This document shows, piece by piece, positions 1 through 5,642 of a stretch of 5,923 bases of DNA. The number at the start of each line of letters is the position of its first letter. The stretch's first letter is position 1. The DNA comes from Candidatus Neomicrothrix sp. UBA672 (GTDB lineage: Bacteria > Actinomycetota > Acidimicrobiia > Acidimicrobiales > MedAcidi-G1). A program made the translations under genes and the position numbers. The DNA lies in the NCBI GenBank assembly GCA_002299135.1, contig DBNM01000119.1, positions 5,729 to 11,651 of the forward strand. Reading direction: 5' to 3'. The notes under the pieces were generated by a model. The model was given only the letters and a program-made list of their open reading frames with translations. It searched no databases and had not been told where the DNA came from.

Positions 1-447
1 CTTTAAAGCTTCATCAACCCATACACCTACAGGGTCATCTCCACCTGCTAGAAACCACGCATAGTGGGCGTGTAGACATTTAACACCTTTACGTGTTCCG
101 CCGACTCCACCTGAGGGTTGAGGACCATTATAAGAATCAGGAAGTTGCAAATTCCTTTCCTTGCCATACCTATCGTGTGCTTCTTTGATGGATTTAGGGT
201 CACATTCTTTTTCTGCTTGTTTAACTCCACCTTGTGATTCCAATGTCCCTACTTTGCTTCTGATAAGAGGGTCGACCAACCAATACAGTGTTGGCATAGG
301 TCTTCCGTTAGGCAGTAAAGGGCTGTTACGGATGACACGCGGATTACCCAAGTCGTCTCTAACGGCCACCGTAAATAAACCTTCAGGCTTACGACCGAGA
401 CTCTCGGTTACAAAAACTAGGTCTTCTTTTGTCGGTTCCTTATCCAC
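1..447 (-). CDS. DUF501 family protein (3' end beyond window)
   Basis: This open frame of 149 codons has no stop before the left edge, so its C-terminus is missing. The start is a GTG at 447..445. It is the only usable start between the in-frame TAG upstream (in the coxG coding region) and the conserved region, with a weak GGAAAGAAG purine stretch 11 nt before it. The protein shows the DUF501 pattern: an N-terminal SLGRKPEG (16-23), a LLPNGRPMPTLYWLVDPL core (44-61), LES (69-71), a short helix around EAHDRYGKER, and the C-terminal VKCLHAHYAWFLAGGDDPVG block with Cys124, His126 and His128. Family members are about 150-180 residues long, so little is lost. The function is unknown. In Actinobacteria this gene usually sits between an enolase/FtsB-like gene and an exopolyphosphatase (ppx) gene. 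Here it overlaps the end of coxG by 31 nt and is probably cotranscribed and translationally coupled with the cox genes. The overlapping gene in the other frame is CoxG, which is also real. Family assignment is by pattern recall, not by a search. Confidence 0.85.
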   Translation of the reverse strand, partial: MDKEPTKEDLVFVTESLGRKPEGLFTVAVRDDLGNPRVIRNSPLLPNGRPMPTLYWLVDPLIRSKVGTLESQGGVKQAEKECDPKSIKEAHDRYGKERNLQLPDSYNGPQPSGGVGGTRKGVKCLHAHYAWFLAGGDDPVGVWVDEALK

Positions 448-1001
448 TCTGGCACTAACTTCTTTCCAATTGATCCACCAGCAACGCTAAGTAAATCTAT
501 TGCTTCTGAATCCTGGTTACTTGAATCTTCTGATCGACCATCTTGTGAATCTCCGCCTTTGGACAGAACTAATTCACTTAAATTATCAGCAAATTGGCTC
601 ATCAACTTTTTACTGATGTCAGCCATTACACCCCGCCCGAACTGGGCGACCTTGCCTGTTATCTTCAAGTCTGTAACAACATTTACACGAGTGCCTTCTG
701 TGGTCGATTCTAAAGATGCGGTTATATCAGCCGCTGCATTACCTGCACCACGCGTATCACGTCCTTCTCCTCTGATCACCACACGATGATTGGAATCGTC
801 CTTCTCGACAAACTTTGCAACGCCCTTATACTGTGCTGTTATCGGACCGACCTTGACTTTGACGAAACCTTTATATTCGTCATTTTCAACTTCTTCCAAC
901 TGGGCGCCAGGCAAACAAGGTGCAATCAACTCAACGTCGTTGATCACTTCCCAAACTTTCTCGATAGGTGCCGATACTTCAAAATCGTTACTTAACTCCA
1001 T
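417..1001 (-). CDS. coxG: CoxG, SRPBCC-fold carbon monoxide dehydrogenase accessory protein
   Basis: This protein of 194 residues belongs to the CoxG family (START/SRPBCC lipid-binding fold). Family members attach CO dehydrogenase to the membrane, and mycobacterial CoxG has been reported to carry menaquinone to the enzyme. The domain spans about residues 1-147. It shows the family marks FEVSAPIEKVWEVIND (7-22), APCLPGAQ (27-34), KVKVGPI (48-54), RGEGRDTRGAGNA (77-89), the T-V-D-KITGKVAQFGRG stretch (104-124) and a final helix (128-146). A Ser/Asp/Gly-rich acidic linker (149-165) leads to a tail of about 29 residues, IDLLSVAGGSIGKKLVPEW then basic residues. Many actinobacterial relatives end instead in a hydrophobic helix. 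The ATG start is supported by AAGGA with 9-nt spacing. The gene overlaps mocA by 10 nt at its start and the DUF501 gene by 31 nt at its end, so it is cotranscribed. The fold and family are certain; the quinone or anchoring role is inferred from the family. Confidence 0.95.
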   Translation of the reverse strand: MELSNDFEVSAPIEKVWEVINDVELIAPCLPGAQLEEVENDEYKGFVKVKVGPITAQYKGVAKFVEKDDSNHRVVIRGEGRDTRGAGNAAADITASLESTTEGTRVNVVTDLKITGKVAQFGRGVMADISKKLMSQFADNLSELVLSKGGDSQDGRSEDSSNQDSEAIDLLSVAGGSIGKKLVPEWIRNRQKKT

Positions 1002-1549
1002 TGTTTCAAATCCTTAAATGTGTCGATGTCATTACCGTTTCCTGGGCAAACAATTTCTGTGACTTTATGATTACCTCCATTCAACAGGGGTCGTGCTCCG
1101 ACATCACCTTCTGTTGGTAAATATTCAAAAAACTCTGAAGAAATTTTCGTCGGAGGTCTTCTTTCACCAGCAAAAGTAGCTACAACCAAGTTCTCTGGGC
1201 ACTCAGCTACTGCAATCCATGCCTCTTTTGGGACTCCCGGCATGTCTCCGAGCCCTACTACAACAGCTTCATGTCCTCTATTTTTTGCCCAACTAGTGGC
1301 AACGATCAACGAACTTGATTGACCCGATTCCCAGTCAGGATTGTGCAGCATGGTGGCTTCTTGCGGTATCAAATCTGAGATATCTACCGAGCCTGTAATT
1401 ACTATCAATTCATCCAACTGAGCACCTACAGCCGAACTTATAGCCCATGAAACAACAGGCTTTCCTTTGAGATTTGCGAGTAGCTTATGTCCTTGTTTGT
1501 CCCAACGCTCCCCTCTTCCAGCTGCAAGAATTACTGCCGCAACTGTCAT
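992..1549 (-). CDS. mocA: MocA-like molybdenum cofactor cytidylyltransferase
   Basis: This protein of 185 residues has the MobA/MocA nucleotidyltransferase fold (NTP_transf_3). The expected role is to transfer CMP from CTP to the Mo-molybdopterin cofactor, making molybdopterin cytosine dinucleotide, the form bound by CO dehydrogenases. Visible motifs are the nucleotide-binding loop LAAGRGERW (8-16) with Lys22, HNPDWESGQSSSL (69-81), the metal-binding GLGDMP (99-104), GDVGARPLL (148-156) and the C-terminal DIDTFKDL (174-181). LAAG rather than LAGG, the N-P-x-W-x-x-G-Q block and the C-terminal DIDT favour MocA over the guanylyltransferase MobA. The glycine loop is atypical: the Met-Gly after the arginine is Trp-Asp, and two extra residues precede the conserved lysine. 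The start is ATG, 15 nt after the coxF stop, with no convincing Shine-Dalgarno, so coupling to the upstream gene is likely. Specificity for CTP is inferred from the motifs and from the cox context. Confidence 0.88.
   Translation of the reverse strand: MTVAAVILAAGRGERWDKQGHKLLANLKGKPVVSWAISSAVGAQLDELIVITGSVDISDLIPQEATMLHNPDWESGQSSSLIVATSWAKNRGHEAVVVGLGDMPGVPKEAWIAVAECPENLVVATFAGERRPPTKISSEFFEYLPTEGDVGARPLLNGGNHKVTEIVCPGNGNDIDTFKDLKQWS
1011..1015 (-). promoter_or_regulatory. Ribosome binding site of coxG
   Basis: AAGGA lies 9 nt upstream of the coxG ATG, inside the last codons of mocA. It is one of the few clear Shine-Dalgarno sequences in this window, and it shows that coxG can be initiated independently even though its start overlaps mocA. 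Confidence 0.6.
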
Positions 1550-1564
1550 TTACTTAGCCGTGAA

Positions 1565-2383
1565 TTAATCATGAATTGGACCTTGGGTTTCCGATAGAGA
1601 GGTAGATGAACGTCCAGTTCTTAAAGCGATTATCTCTGCAACTATAGAAATAGCTGTCTCTTCCGGAGTTCGGGATCCTATGTCTAGACCTATCGGAGAC
1701 CTGAGTCTTGTCATTTCTTCTTTGTCGATACCAACTTCGCGTAAACGATTAATACGATCTTCATGAGTTTTACGTGATCCCATCACTCCTATATAACCAA
1801 CATCGGTAGCCAATGCTGAAACTACCGCTGGCACATCAAATTTTGCATCATGAGTAAGAACGCAAACAGCATCCCTAGGCCCAAAAGTCTTACCTACTTT
1901 TTCTATTAATTTGTTTGGCCACTCAACAATGACTTCATCAGCAAGAGGGAAACGTTGGGTCGTGGCGAATATTTCCCTAGCATCACAGACAATTACCCGG
2001 TACCCAAGGACTTTACCTATCTTCACTAAAGCCGCAGTGAAGTCAACTGCTCCGACTATAAGTAGTTGCGGAGGTTGTATAAATGACTCAACGAAAACTT
2101 GCACTGTTTCTTCTCTGGCTTCACCGGACTCACCATAATTCCTAACACCACTTCGTCCAGCTGCCAGCTCTCCTCTTGCGTCACGAGAGACTACTCGATC
2201 TAATTCATTGTTTCCCAATGAGCCTTCAAAATCGACTCCACTTTTTTGATCAGGAAAAACAATCATTTTCTCACCTGCAGGTGGGCCTTTTACTACAGTA
2301 ACTAACGCAAAAGATTCCTCTTCATTAAGAAGCTCTTCCACACGATCAAAAATCGAAATATCTTTTTGAGTTTTTCCGTTCAT
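1565..2383 (-). CDS. coxF: XdhC/CoxF family molybdenum cofactor insertion and maturation factor
   Basis: This protein of 272 residues belongs to the XdhC/CoxF family. XdhC proteins bind the molybdenum cofactor, help its sulfuration and hand it to molybdenum hydroxylases. CoxF of Oligotropha is needed for copper addition to the Mo site. Residues 20-100 look like a degenerate XdhC/CoxI domain: GEKMIV (37-42) and GSLG (54-57) stand where GSVSGGC is expected, and the cysteine is absent. Residues 105-255 form the Rossmann-like XdhC_C domain: QLLIVGAVDFTAAL (106-119), VCDAR (132-136), RFPLADEV (144-151), VLTHD (175-179), MGSR (201-204) and SPIGLDIGSRTPEETA (229-244), ending near GPIHD. The usual GxGxxG loop is replaced by GAVDFT, which I recall as typical of an actinobacterial subgroup. 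It starts with ATG only 3 nt after the preceding XdhC-domain gene, in the same frame. The assignment to the family is firm. The symbol coxF rests on position after coxE and is less certain than the family. Confidence 0.88.
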   Translation of the reverse strand: MNGKTQKDISIFDRVEELLNEEESFALVTVVKGPPAGEKMIVFPDQKSGVDFEGSLGNNELDRVVSRDARGELAAGRSGVRNYGESGEAREETVQVFVESFIQPPQLLIVGAVDFTAALVKIGKVLGYRVIVCDAREIFATTQRFPLADEVIVEWPNKLIEKVGKTFGPRDAVCVLTHDAKFDVPAVVSALATDVGYIGVMGSRKTHEDRINRLREVGIDKEEMTRLRSPIGLDIGSRTPEETAISIVAEIIALRTGRSSTSLSETQGPIHD

Positions 2384-2386
2384 TTC

Positions 2387-2701
2387 TTACCAATCAAGCG
2401 GTTCAATAAAAAGATGCACAGTTCCTCCGCAAGTCAACCCCACCGAAAATGCTTCTTCATCGCTATACCCAAAGGAAACAATGTGTCGTTCATTATTCTT
2501 AATGACTTCGAGTGCTTCTAAAACAACAGCTCCCTCTACACATCCTCCCGATACAGAACCCGCTACTTCTCCTTCTTCGGTTACCGCCATCGCTGCTCCT
2601 GGTAATCGTGGACCAGAACCGTCAAGGTCAATGACTCGCGCAATAGCAATTTTTTTGTCCTGCTTCTGCCAGCGGCGAATATCTTTGACAATTTCTTTCA
2701 T
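2387..2701 (-). CDS. Small stand-alone XdhC/CoxI N-terminal domain protein
   Basis: This protein of 104 residues consists only of the XdhC_CoxI domain, normally the first half of XdhC proteins. It carries the signature AGSVSGGCVEGAV (47-59) with the conserved Cys54, and ends in VGLTCGGTVHLFIEPL (87-102) with Cys91. The N-terminal helix MKEIVKDIRRWQKQDKK and the GSGPRLPGAAMAV stretch (28-40) are also typical. It very likely works with the adjacent XdhC-like protein, whose own copy of this domain has lost these motifs, so that together they make one complete cofactor-handling factor. The ATG start follows a GAGAG purine run about 11 nt upstream and lies 37 nt after the coxE stop. Its TAA stop and the downstream ATG are separated by one in-frame GAA codon. 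It might be called coxI or the N-terminal part of coxF. It is not an obvious pseudogene fragment, because the domain is complete and such paired genes are, as far as I recall, common in Actinobacteria. Confidence 0.9.
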   Translation of the reverse strand: MKEIVKDIRRWQKQDKKIAIARVIDLDGSGPRLPGAAMAVTEEGEVAGSVSGGCVEGAVVLEALEVIKNNERHIVSFGYSDEEAFSVGLTCGGTVHLFIEPLDW

Positions 2702-2738
2702 CGTTAAATCAACTCTCTCTTATTGCGACTCTGGTGAT

Positions 2739-3860
2739 TCATTTAGTTAACAGTATTGACAAATCTTTAAGTGAATCAAAAGAATTGCCTTCTACAAAAT
2801 TATCGATATGAGGTAAAGCAGCAGCCATACCCTTTGCTAGCGGTTCATAATCCGGAGTTGCTTTTAGTGGATTAGCCCAAACAATTCTATGAGTCACACG
2901 ATGCAAGCGTTTCATTTGTTCAGCAACTATTTCTGAATCCCCACGATCCCAACCATCAGAAAGAATCAAAACGGTAGCTCCTCTGGCCATTCCTCTAATT
3001 CCCCAATGATCATTGAACTCTTTGATGCCTTCCCCTAACCGTGTCCCACCTGACCAATCTTCCACAGCGTCGGATGCTCTCTTCAGTGCTGCGTCAGGAT
3101 TTCGTGTAGAAAGTTCTTTAGTTAAACGCGTGAGACGAGTTCCCAACGTGAAAGCTTCTACGTCTGATCTTCCCAGCATCACAGCGTGAACGAATCTTAT
3201 AAGAACTCGTGCGTACACTTCCATCGAACCACTTATGTCCAATAAAAGAACTAGGCGTCTTCTTCTTTCGCCGCCTTCTTGAAAGTGTTTTTTAACAATT
3301 TCGCCACTGGTTCTAAACGAGGATTTAACGCTTTTCTCGAAATCAAACTTTCGGTGTTTCTTGGTTTTAACCATTCGGCGAGATTTCTTTCGTTCCCCCA
3401 TAAAGCGGATCTCATTCATCAAATAAAAGAGTTCTTGAAGTTCTGCTCTATTGCAATTTGAAAAATCTTTTGAAGAAAGAATTTCTAAATTTGAGTACTT
3501 GACACTGAGAAAATCATTTTCTGATTTTGATGAATCTTCAAATTCTGAATCATCGGACAAATCATCGAAAAGAAAATCTAAAGCTGGAAGTTTGTTTACT
3601 TCATCTACTAAAGAGTCAATGCCTAACCAATGGCTTTTAAAAACTTTATTGTAAATTGATATATCTTCAGGCCTGTTTATAAGAGTTGATCGACCTGCCC
3701 AATAAATATCTTCTGAGGAGCCCGCTCCGAGTTCTGTGACAGCGAGCCCGAAATCTATTGAACTACCTAGAGAAATTTTTACACCCGTATTTCGTAACTG
3801 ATCGACAAAATCAATCAAATGCCTGTCGAGAGTTTTTTGCCCATCAATAACTTGATTCAA
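2739..3860 (-). CDS. coxE: CoxE, VWA-domain CO dehydrogenase maturation protein
   Basis: This protein of 373 residues belongs to the CoxE-like VWA family. With its MoxR partner CoxD it is needed to complete the Mo-Cu active site of CO dehydrogenase in Oligotropha. The N-terminal helical part (about 10-95) includes SSEDIYWAGRSTLINRPEDI. An acidic, Ser-rich linker (99-117) and a very basic stretch (157-171) follow. The VWA domain begins at LVLLLDISGSM, giving the MIDAS residues Asp208, Ser210 and Ser212, with Thr273 in WSGGTRLGEG and Asp302 in LSDGWDRGD. The C-terminus has the family block WANPL...YEPLAKGMAAALPHID. All metal-binding residues are present, so the protein should be functional. The start is uncertain: the only codon at the expected place is TTG, immediately after the coxD TAA and in the same frame, with AAGGA only 3 nt away. 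An in-frame TTG at codon 15 is the next option, and it would cut into the conserved N-terminal helix. Confidence 0.93.
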   Translation of the reverse strand: MNQVIDGQKTLDRHLIDFVDQLRNTGVKISLGSSIDFGLAVTELGAGSSEDIYWAGRSTLINRPEDISIYNKVFKSHWLGIDSLVDEVNKLPALDFLFDDLSDDSEFEDSSKSENDFLSVKYSNLEILSSKDFSNCNRAELQELFYLMNEIRFMGERKKSRRMVKTKKHRKFDFEKSVKSSFRTSGEIVKKHFQEGGERRRRLVLLLDISGSMEVYARVLIRFVHAVMLGRSDVEAFTLGTRLTRLTKELSTRNPDAALKRASDAVEDWSGGTRLGEGIKEFNDHWGIRGMARGATVLILSDGWDRGDSEIVAEQMKRLHRVTHRIVWANPLKATPDYEPLAKGMAAALPHIDNFVEGNSFDSLKDLSILLTK

Positions 3861-4772
3861 TTATCCTTGACGCACCAGTGAAAGGATTTCATCAAAACCT
3901 CTCGAGCGCACCCTTTCTTGATCTTCTCGATACTTGATTAAAGTTCCAAGAGTCTCATCAACTGAATCTTCGTCTAGATCATCAACTCCAATAGTTACTA
4001 ATGCTTCTGCCCAATCAATAGTTTCAGCGACTCCTGGTGGTTTATATAAATCCATTCCTCTTAAAAAAGCTGCAGCTTTTGATACTTCTTCAGCAAGGAG
4101 AAGTGAAACTTTGGGTGCTCTAATTCTAATAATCTCTATTTCTCGCTCTACGTCCGGGTGTTCAACCCAGTGGTAAAAACATCTTCTCTTCAACGCATCA
4201 TGTAGATCTCGAGTTCTATTTGAAGTGATAACAACAATTGGTTTAACTTCTGACCGGTAAGTTCCTAGCTCAGGAATGGTAATCGAATACTCCGAAAGTA
4301 TCTCCAGAAGAAAAGCTTCAAATTCATCATCCGCTCTATCTATCTCGTCAATTAACAACACGGGTGGTGGATCATTTTTTACAGAAAGCGCCTGCAGTAA
4401 AGGACGTCTTATAAGAAATCTTTCATCGTAGAGTTCCCCTTCTAAAACATCTGTGGAGACATCTTCAGTTCGACCGCTTGCTTCTGCTGTTCGTAGATGA
4501 AGAAGTTGACGCGCATAGTCCCATTCGTAAACTGCTTGATTCGAGTCTATGCCCTCGTAGCATTGGAGTCGTATCAGATCACCGTCTGCCCAATTTGATA
4601 GAGACTTTGCTAATTCCGTCTTTCCTACTCCGGCTTCTCCTTCCAAAAGAAGGGGTCGATTCTGCCTTAGGGAAAGGAAAACAGCTGTAGCTAAACCACG
4701 ATCAGCTAAATAATTCTGCGTTGACAGTTCTTCTATAACTTTCTCCACCGAAGAAACATCTCTTAAACCCAT
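3861..4772 (-). CDS. coxD: CoxD, MoxR-type AAA+ ATPase for CO dehydrogenase maturation
   Basis: This protein of 303 residues is a MoxR-family AAA+ ATPase. CoxD of Oligotropha acts as a chaperone-like ATPase in building the sulfurated, copper-containing Mo centre, together with the VWA protein CoxE. Motifs in order: Walker A GEAGVGKTE (45-53, Lys51), the MoxR-type LQCYEGID (69-76) and YEWDYARQLL (82-91), Walker B LLIDEIDRAD (139-148), LLEILSEYSITIPELG (155-170), sensor 1 TSNRTRDL (183-190) and the LKRRCFYHWVEHPD block (194-207), which holds the likely arginine finger. The length is normal for the family. The ATG start lies 45 nt after the coxM stop and has no clear Shine-Dalgarno; a small inverted repeat sits just before it. 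It ends directly against coxE, in the same frame, and this adjacency supports the usual MoxR/VWA partnership. No key residue appears to be missing. Confidence 0.95.
   Translation of the reverse strand: MGLRDVSSVEKVIEELSTQNYLADRGLATAVFLSLRQNRPLLLEGEAGVGKTELAKSLSNWADGDLIRLQCYEGIDSNQAVYEWDYARQLLHLRTAEASGRTEDVSTDVLEGELYDERFLIRRPLLQALSVKNDPPPVLLIDEIDRADDEFEAFLLEILSEYSITIPELGTYRSEVKPIVVITSNRTRDLHDALKRRCFYHWVEHPDVEREIEIIRIRAPKVSLLLAEEVSKAAAFLRGMDLYKPPGVAETIDWAEALVTIGVDDLDEDSVDETLGTLIKYREDQERVRSRGFDEILSLVRQG
3864..3868 (-). promoter_or_regulatory. Probable ribosome binding site of coxE
   Basis: AAGGA forms part of the last two sense codons of coxD (Gln-Gly) and lies just before its TAA. It is the best Shine-Dalgarno match near the coxE start, but the spacing to the TTG is only 3 nt. 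Initiation may therefore depend on ribosomes terminating on coxD. Confidence 0.4.
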
Positions 4773-4775
4773 AAT

Positions 4776-4792
4776 TAAGACTAGATGTCTTA
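4776..4792 (-). other. Short inverted repeat before coxD
   Basis: A perfect inverted repeat, 6-bp arms (TAAGAC/GTCTTA) around a 5-nt centre, lies in the 45-nt gap between coxM and coxD, with its edge 3 nt from the coxD ATG. Only two of the six pairs are G-C, so any hairpin would be weak. There is no T-run directly after it as a terminator would need. It could influence coxD initiation, or be chance in AT-rich DNA. Confidence 0.25.
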
Positions 4793-4817
4793 TTTGCTCA
4801 GCGGTCAGAAAAAATCT

Positions 4818-5642
4818 TTATTTTCCTGATTCCTGAAGACCTCGTTTAGTTAAAACACGAGCAAGGTGCGAACGGTATTCAGTAGAAGCGTTTAGATCAG
4901 AAGGGGGTTCAAGCCCTTCTGCAGCGAGTTCAGAAGCTTCTTCTGCTGAAGCGCCATTTTTAATAGCTTCTTCCAAAGCTTCAGCACGTACAGGTTTGAA
5001 ATCCATGTTGACAAGCCCGACACCACATTGATTGCCATCTATCAAAACTGAAGCTCCTACAATTGCCCAGTCTTGAGCTCGTCGATTGAATTTTTGAAAT
5101 GACCATGTTGAATTCGGTGATTTTGGGACACGAATTTCAGTTAGAAGTTCTTCTGGTTCTAAAGCTGTCTCAAGAAAACCTGTGAAGAAATCATCGGCTT
5201 CGACTTCACGCTCGCCTGACGGACCCTCGATAATGAACGAAGCTCTCAAAGCCAATGCCGCAGATGGTATATCTGAAGCAGGATCACCGTGCGCTAGAGC
5301 GCCGCCGATTGTTCCTCGGTGTCGAACCTGAGGGTCACCAACCTGTTTTGTAGCAGCCGCTAAGAGCCCTGTATTGGTTAAGACCAGTTCGTTGGTTTCA
5401 ATTTCACGATGGCATGTTAAAGCTCCAATAGCTAAATGATCGCCTTCCTCGCGCACATAAGAAAGTTCATCTATGCGTCCGACGTCTACCACTATTCCCG
5501 GTGCGGCTAACCGATATTTCATAAGCGGTATCAAAGAATGCCCACCCGCCAAAAGTTTTGCCTCATCTCCATGCTCTGACAGTAAAGAAATTGCCTGTTC
5601 TTTTGAGTCGGCTCTCTGATAATCAAAAGCTGCGGGAATCAT
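4818..5642 (-). CDS. coxM: CoxM, FAD-binding medium subunit of aerobic CO dehydrogenase
   Basis: This protein of 274 residues is the flavoprotein subunit of a xanthine oxidase family enzyme. It accepts electrons from the iron-sulfur subunit and passes them to the respiratory chain. The N-terminal FAD-binding domain starts [13 protein letters not shown]. It carries the two FAD pyrophosphate-binding motifs AGGHS (32-36) and TIGG (111-114), at the same residue numbers as I recall for Oligotropha CoxM. The context [17 protein letters not shown] and [16 protein letters not shown] is typical of CoxM rather than of xanthine dehydrogenase. Residues 178-274 are the CO_deh_flav_C domain ([17 protein letters not shown]). 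The length is slightly below the usual 280-290. The ATG start overlaps the coxS stop as ATGA and is preceded by GGAAG with 6-nt spacing. The catalytic subunit gene coxL is not next to it inside the window, so the enzyme could be form I or form II. Confidence 0.95.
   Translation of the reverse strand: MIPAAFDYQRADSKEQAISLLSEHGDEAKLLAGGHSLIPLMKYRLAAPGIVVDVGRIDELSYVREEGDHLAIGALTCHREIETNELVLTNTGLLAAATKQVGDPQVRHRGTIGGALAHGDPASDIPSAALALRASFIIEGPSGEREVEADDFFTGFLETALEPEELLTEIRVPKSPNSTWSFQKFNRRAQDWAIVGASVLIDGNQCGVGLVNMDFKPVRAEALEEAIKNGASAEEASELAAEGLEPPSDLNASTEYRSHLARVLTKRGLQESGK

Noticed and set aside
48..230. Minus-strand open frame of 60 codons starting at 230
   Set aside because: It is an out-of-phase shadow inside the DUF501 gene; the DUF501 frame carries the recognisable KCLHAHYAW motif over the same bases.
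161..490. Plus-strand open frame of 109 codons
   Set aside because: It lies opposite DUF501 and the coxG tail, has no family-like motifs, and the minus-strand frames explain the conserved sequence.
559..1017. Three plus-strand open frames opposite coxG
   Set aside because: They are antisense shadows of a clear SRPBCC gene, with no ribosome binding site or family pattern.
992..1549. MobA guanylyltransferase
   Set aside because: The LAAG loop, the NPDWESGQ block and the C-terminal DIDT motif fit MocA better, and the neighbouring CO dehydrogenase needs the cytosine form of the cofactor.
2387..2701. The 104-codon gene as a pseudogene fragment of xdhC
   Set aside because: The XdhC_CoxI domain is complete from the N-terminal helix to the final FIEPL strand, keeps its cysteines, and has its own start and stop. 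Paired short and long XdhC genes occur in Actinobacteria.
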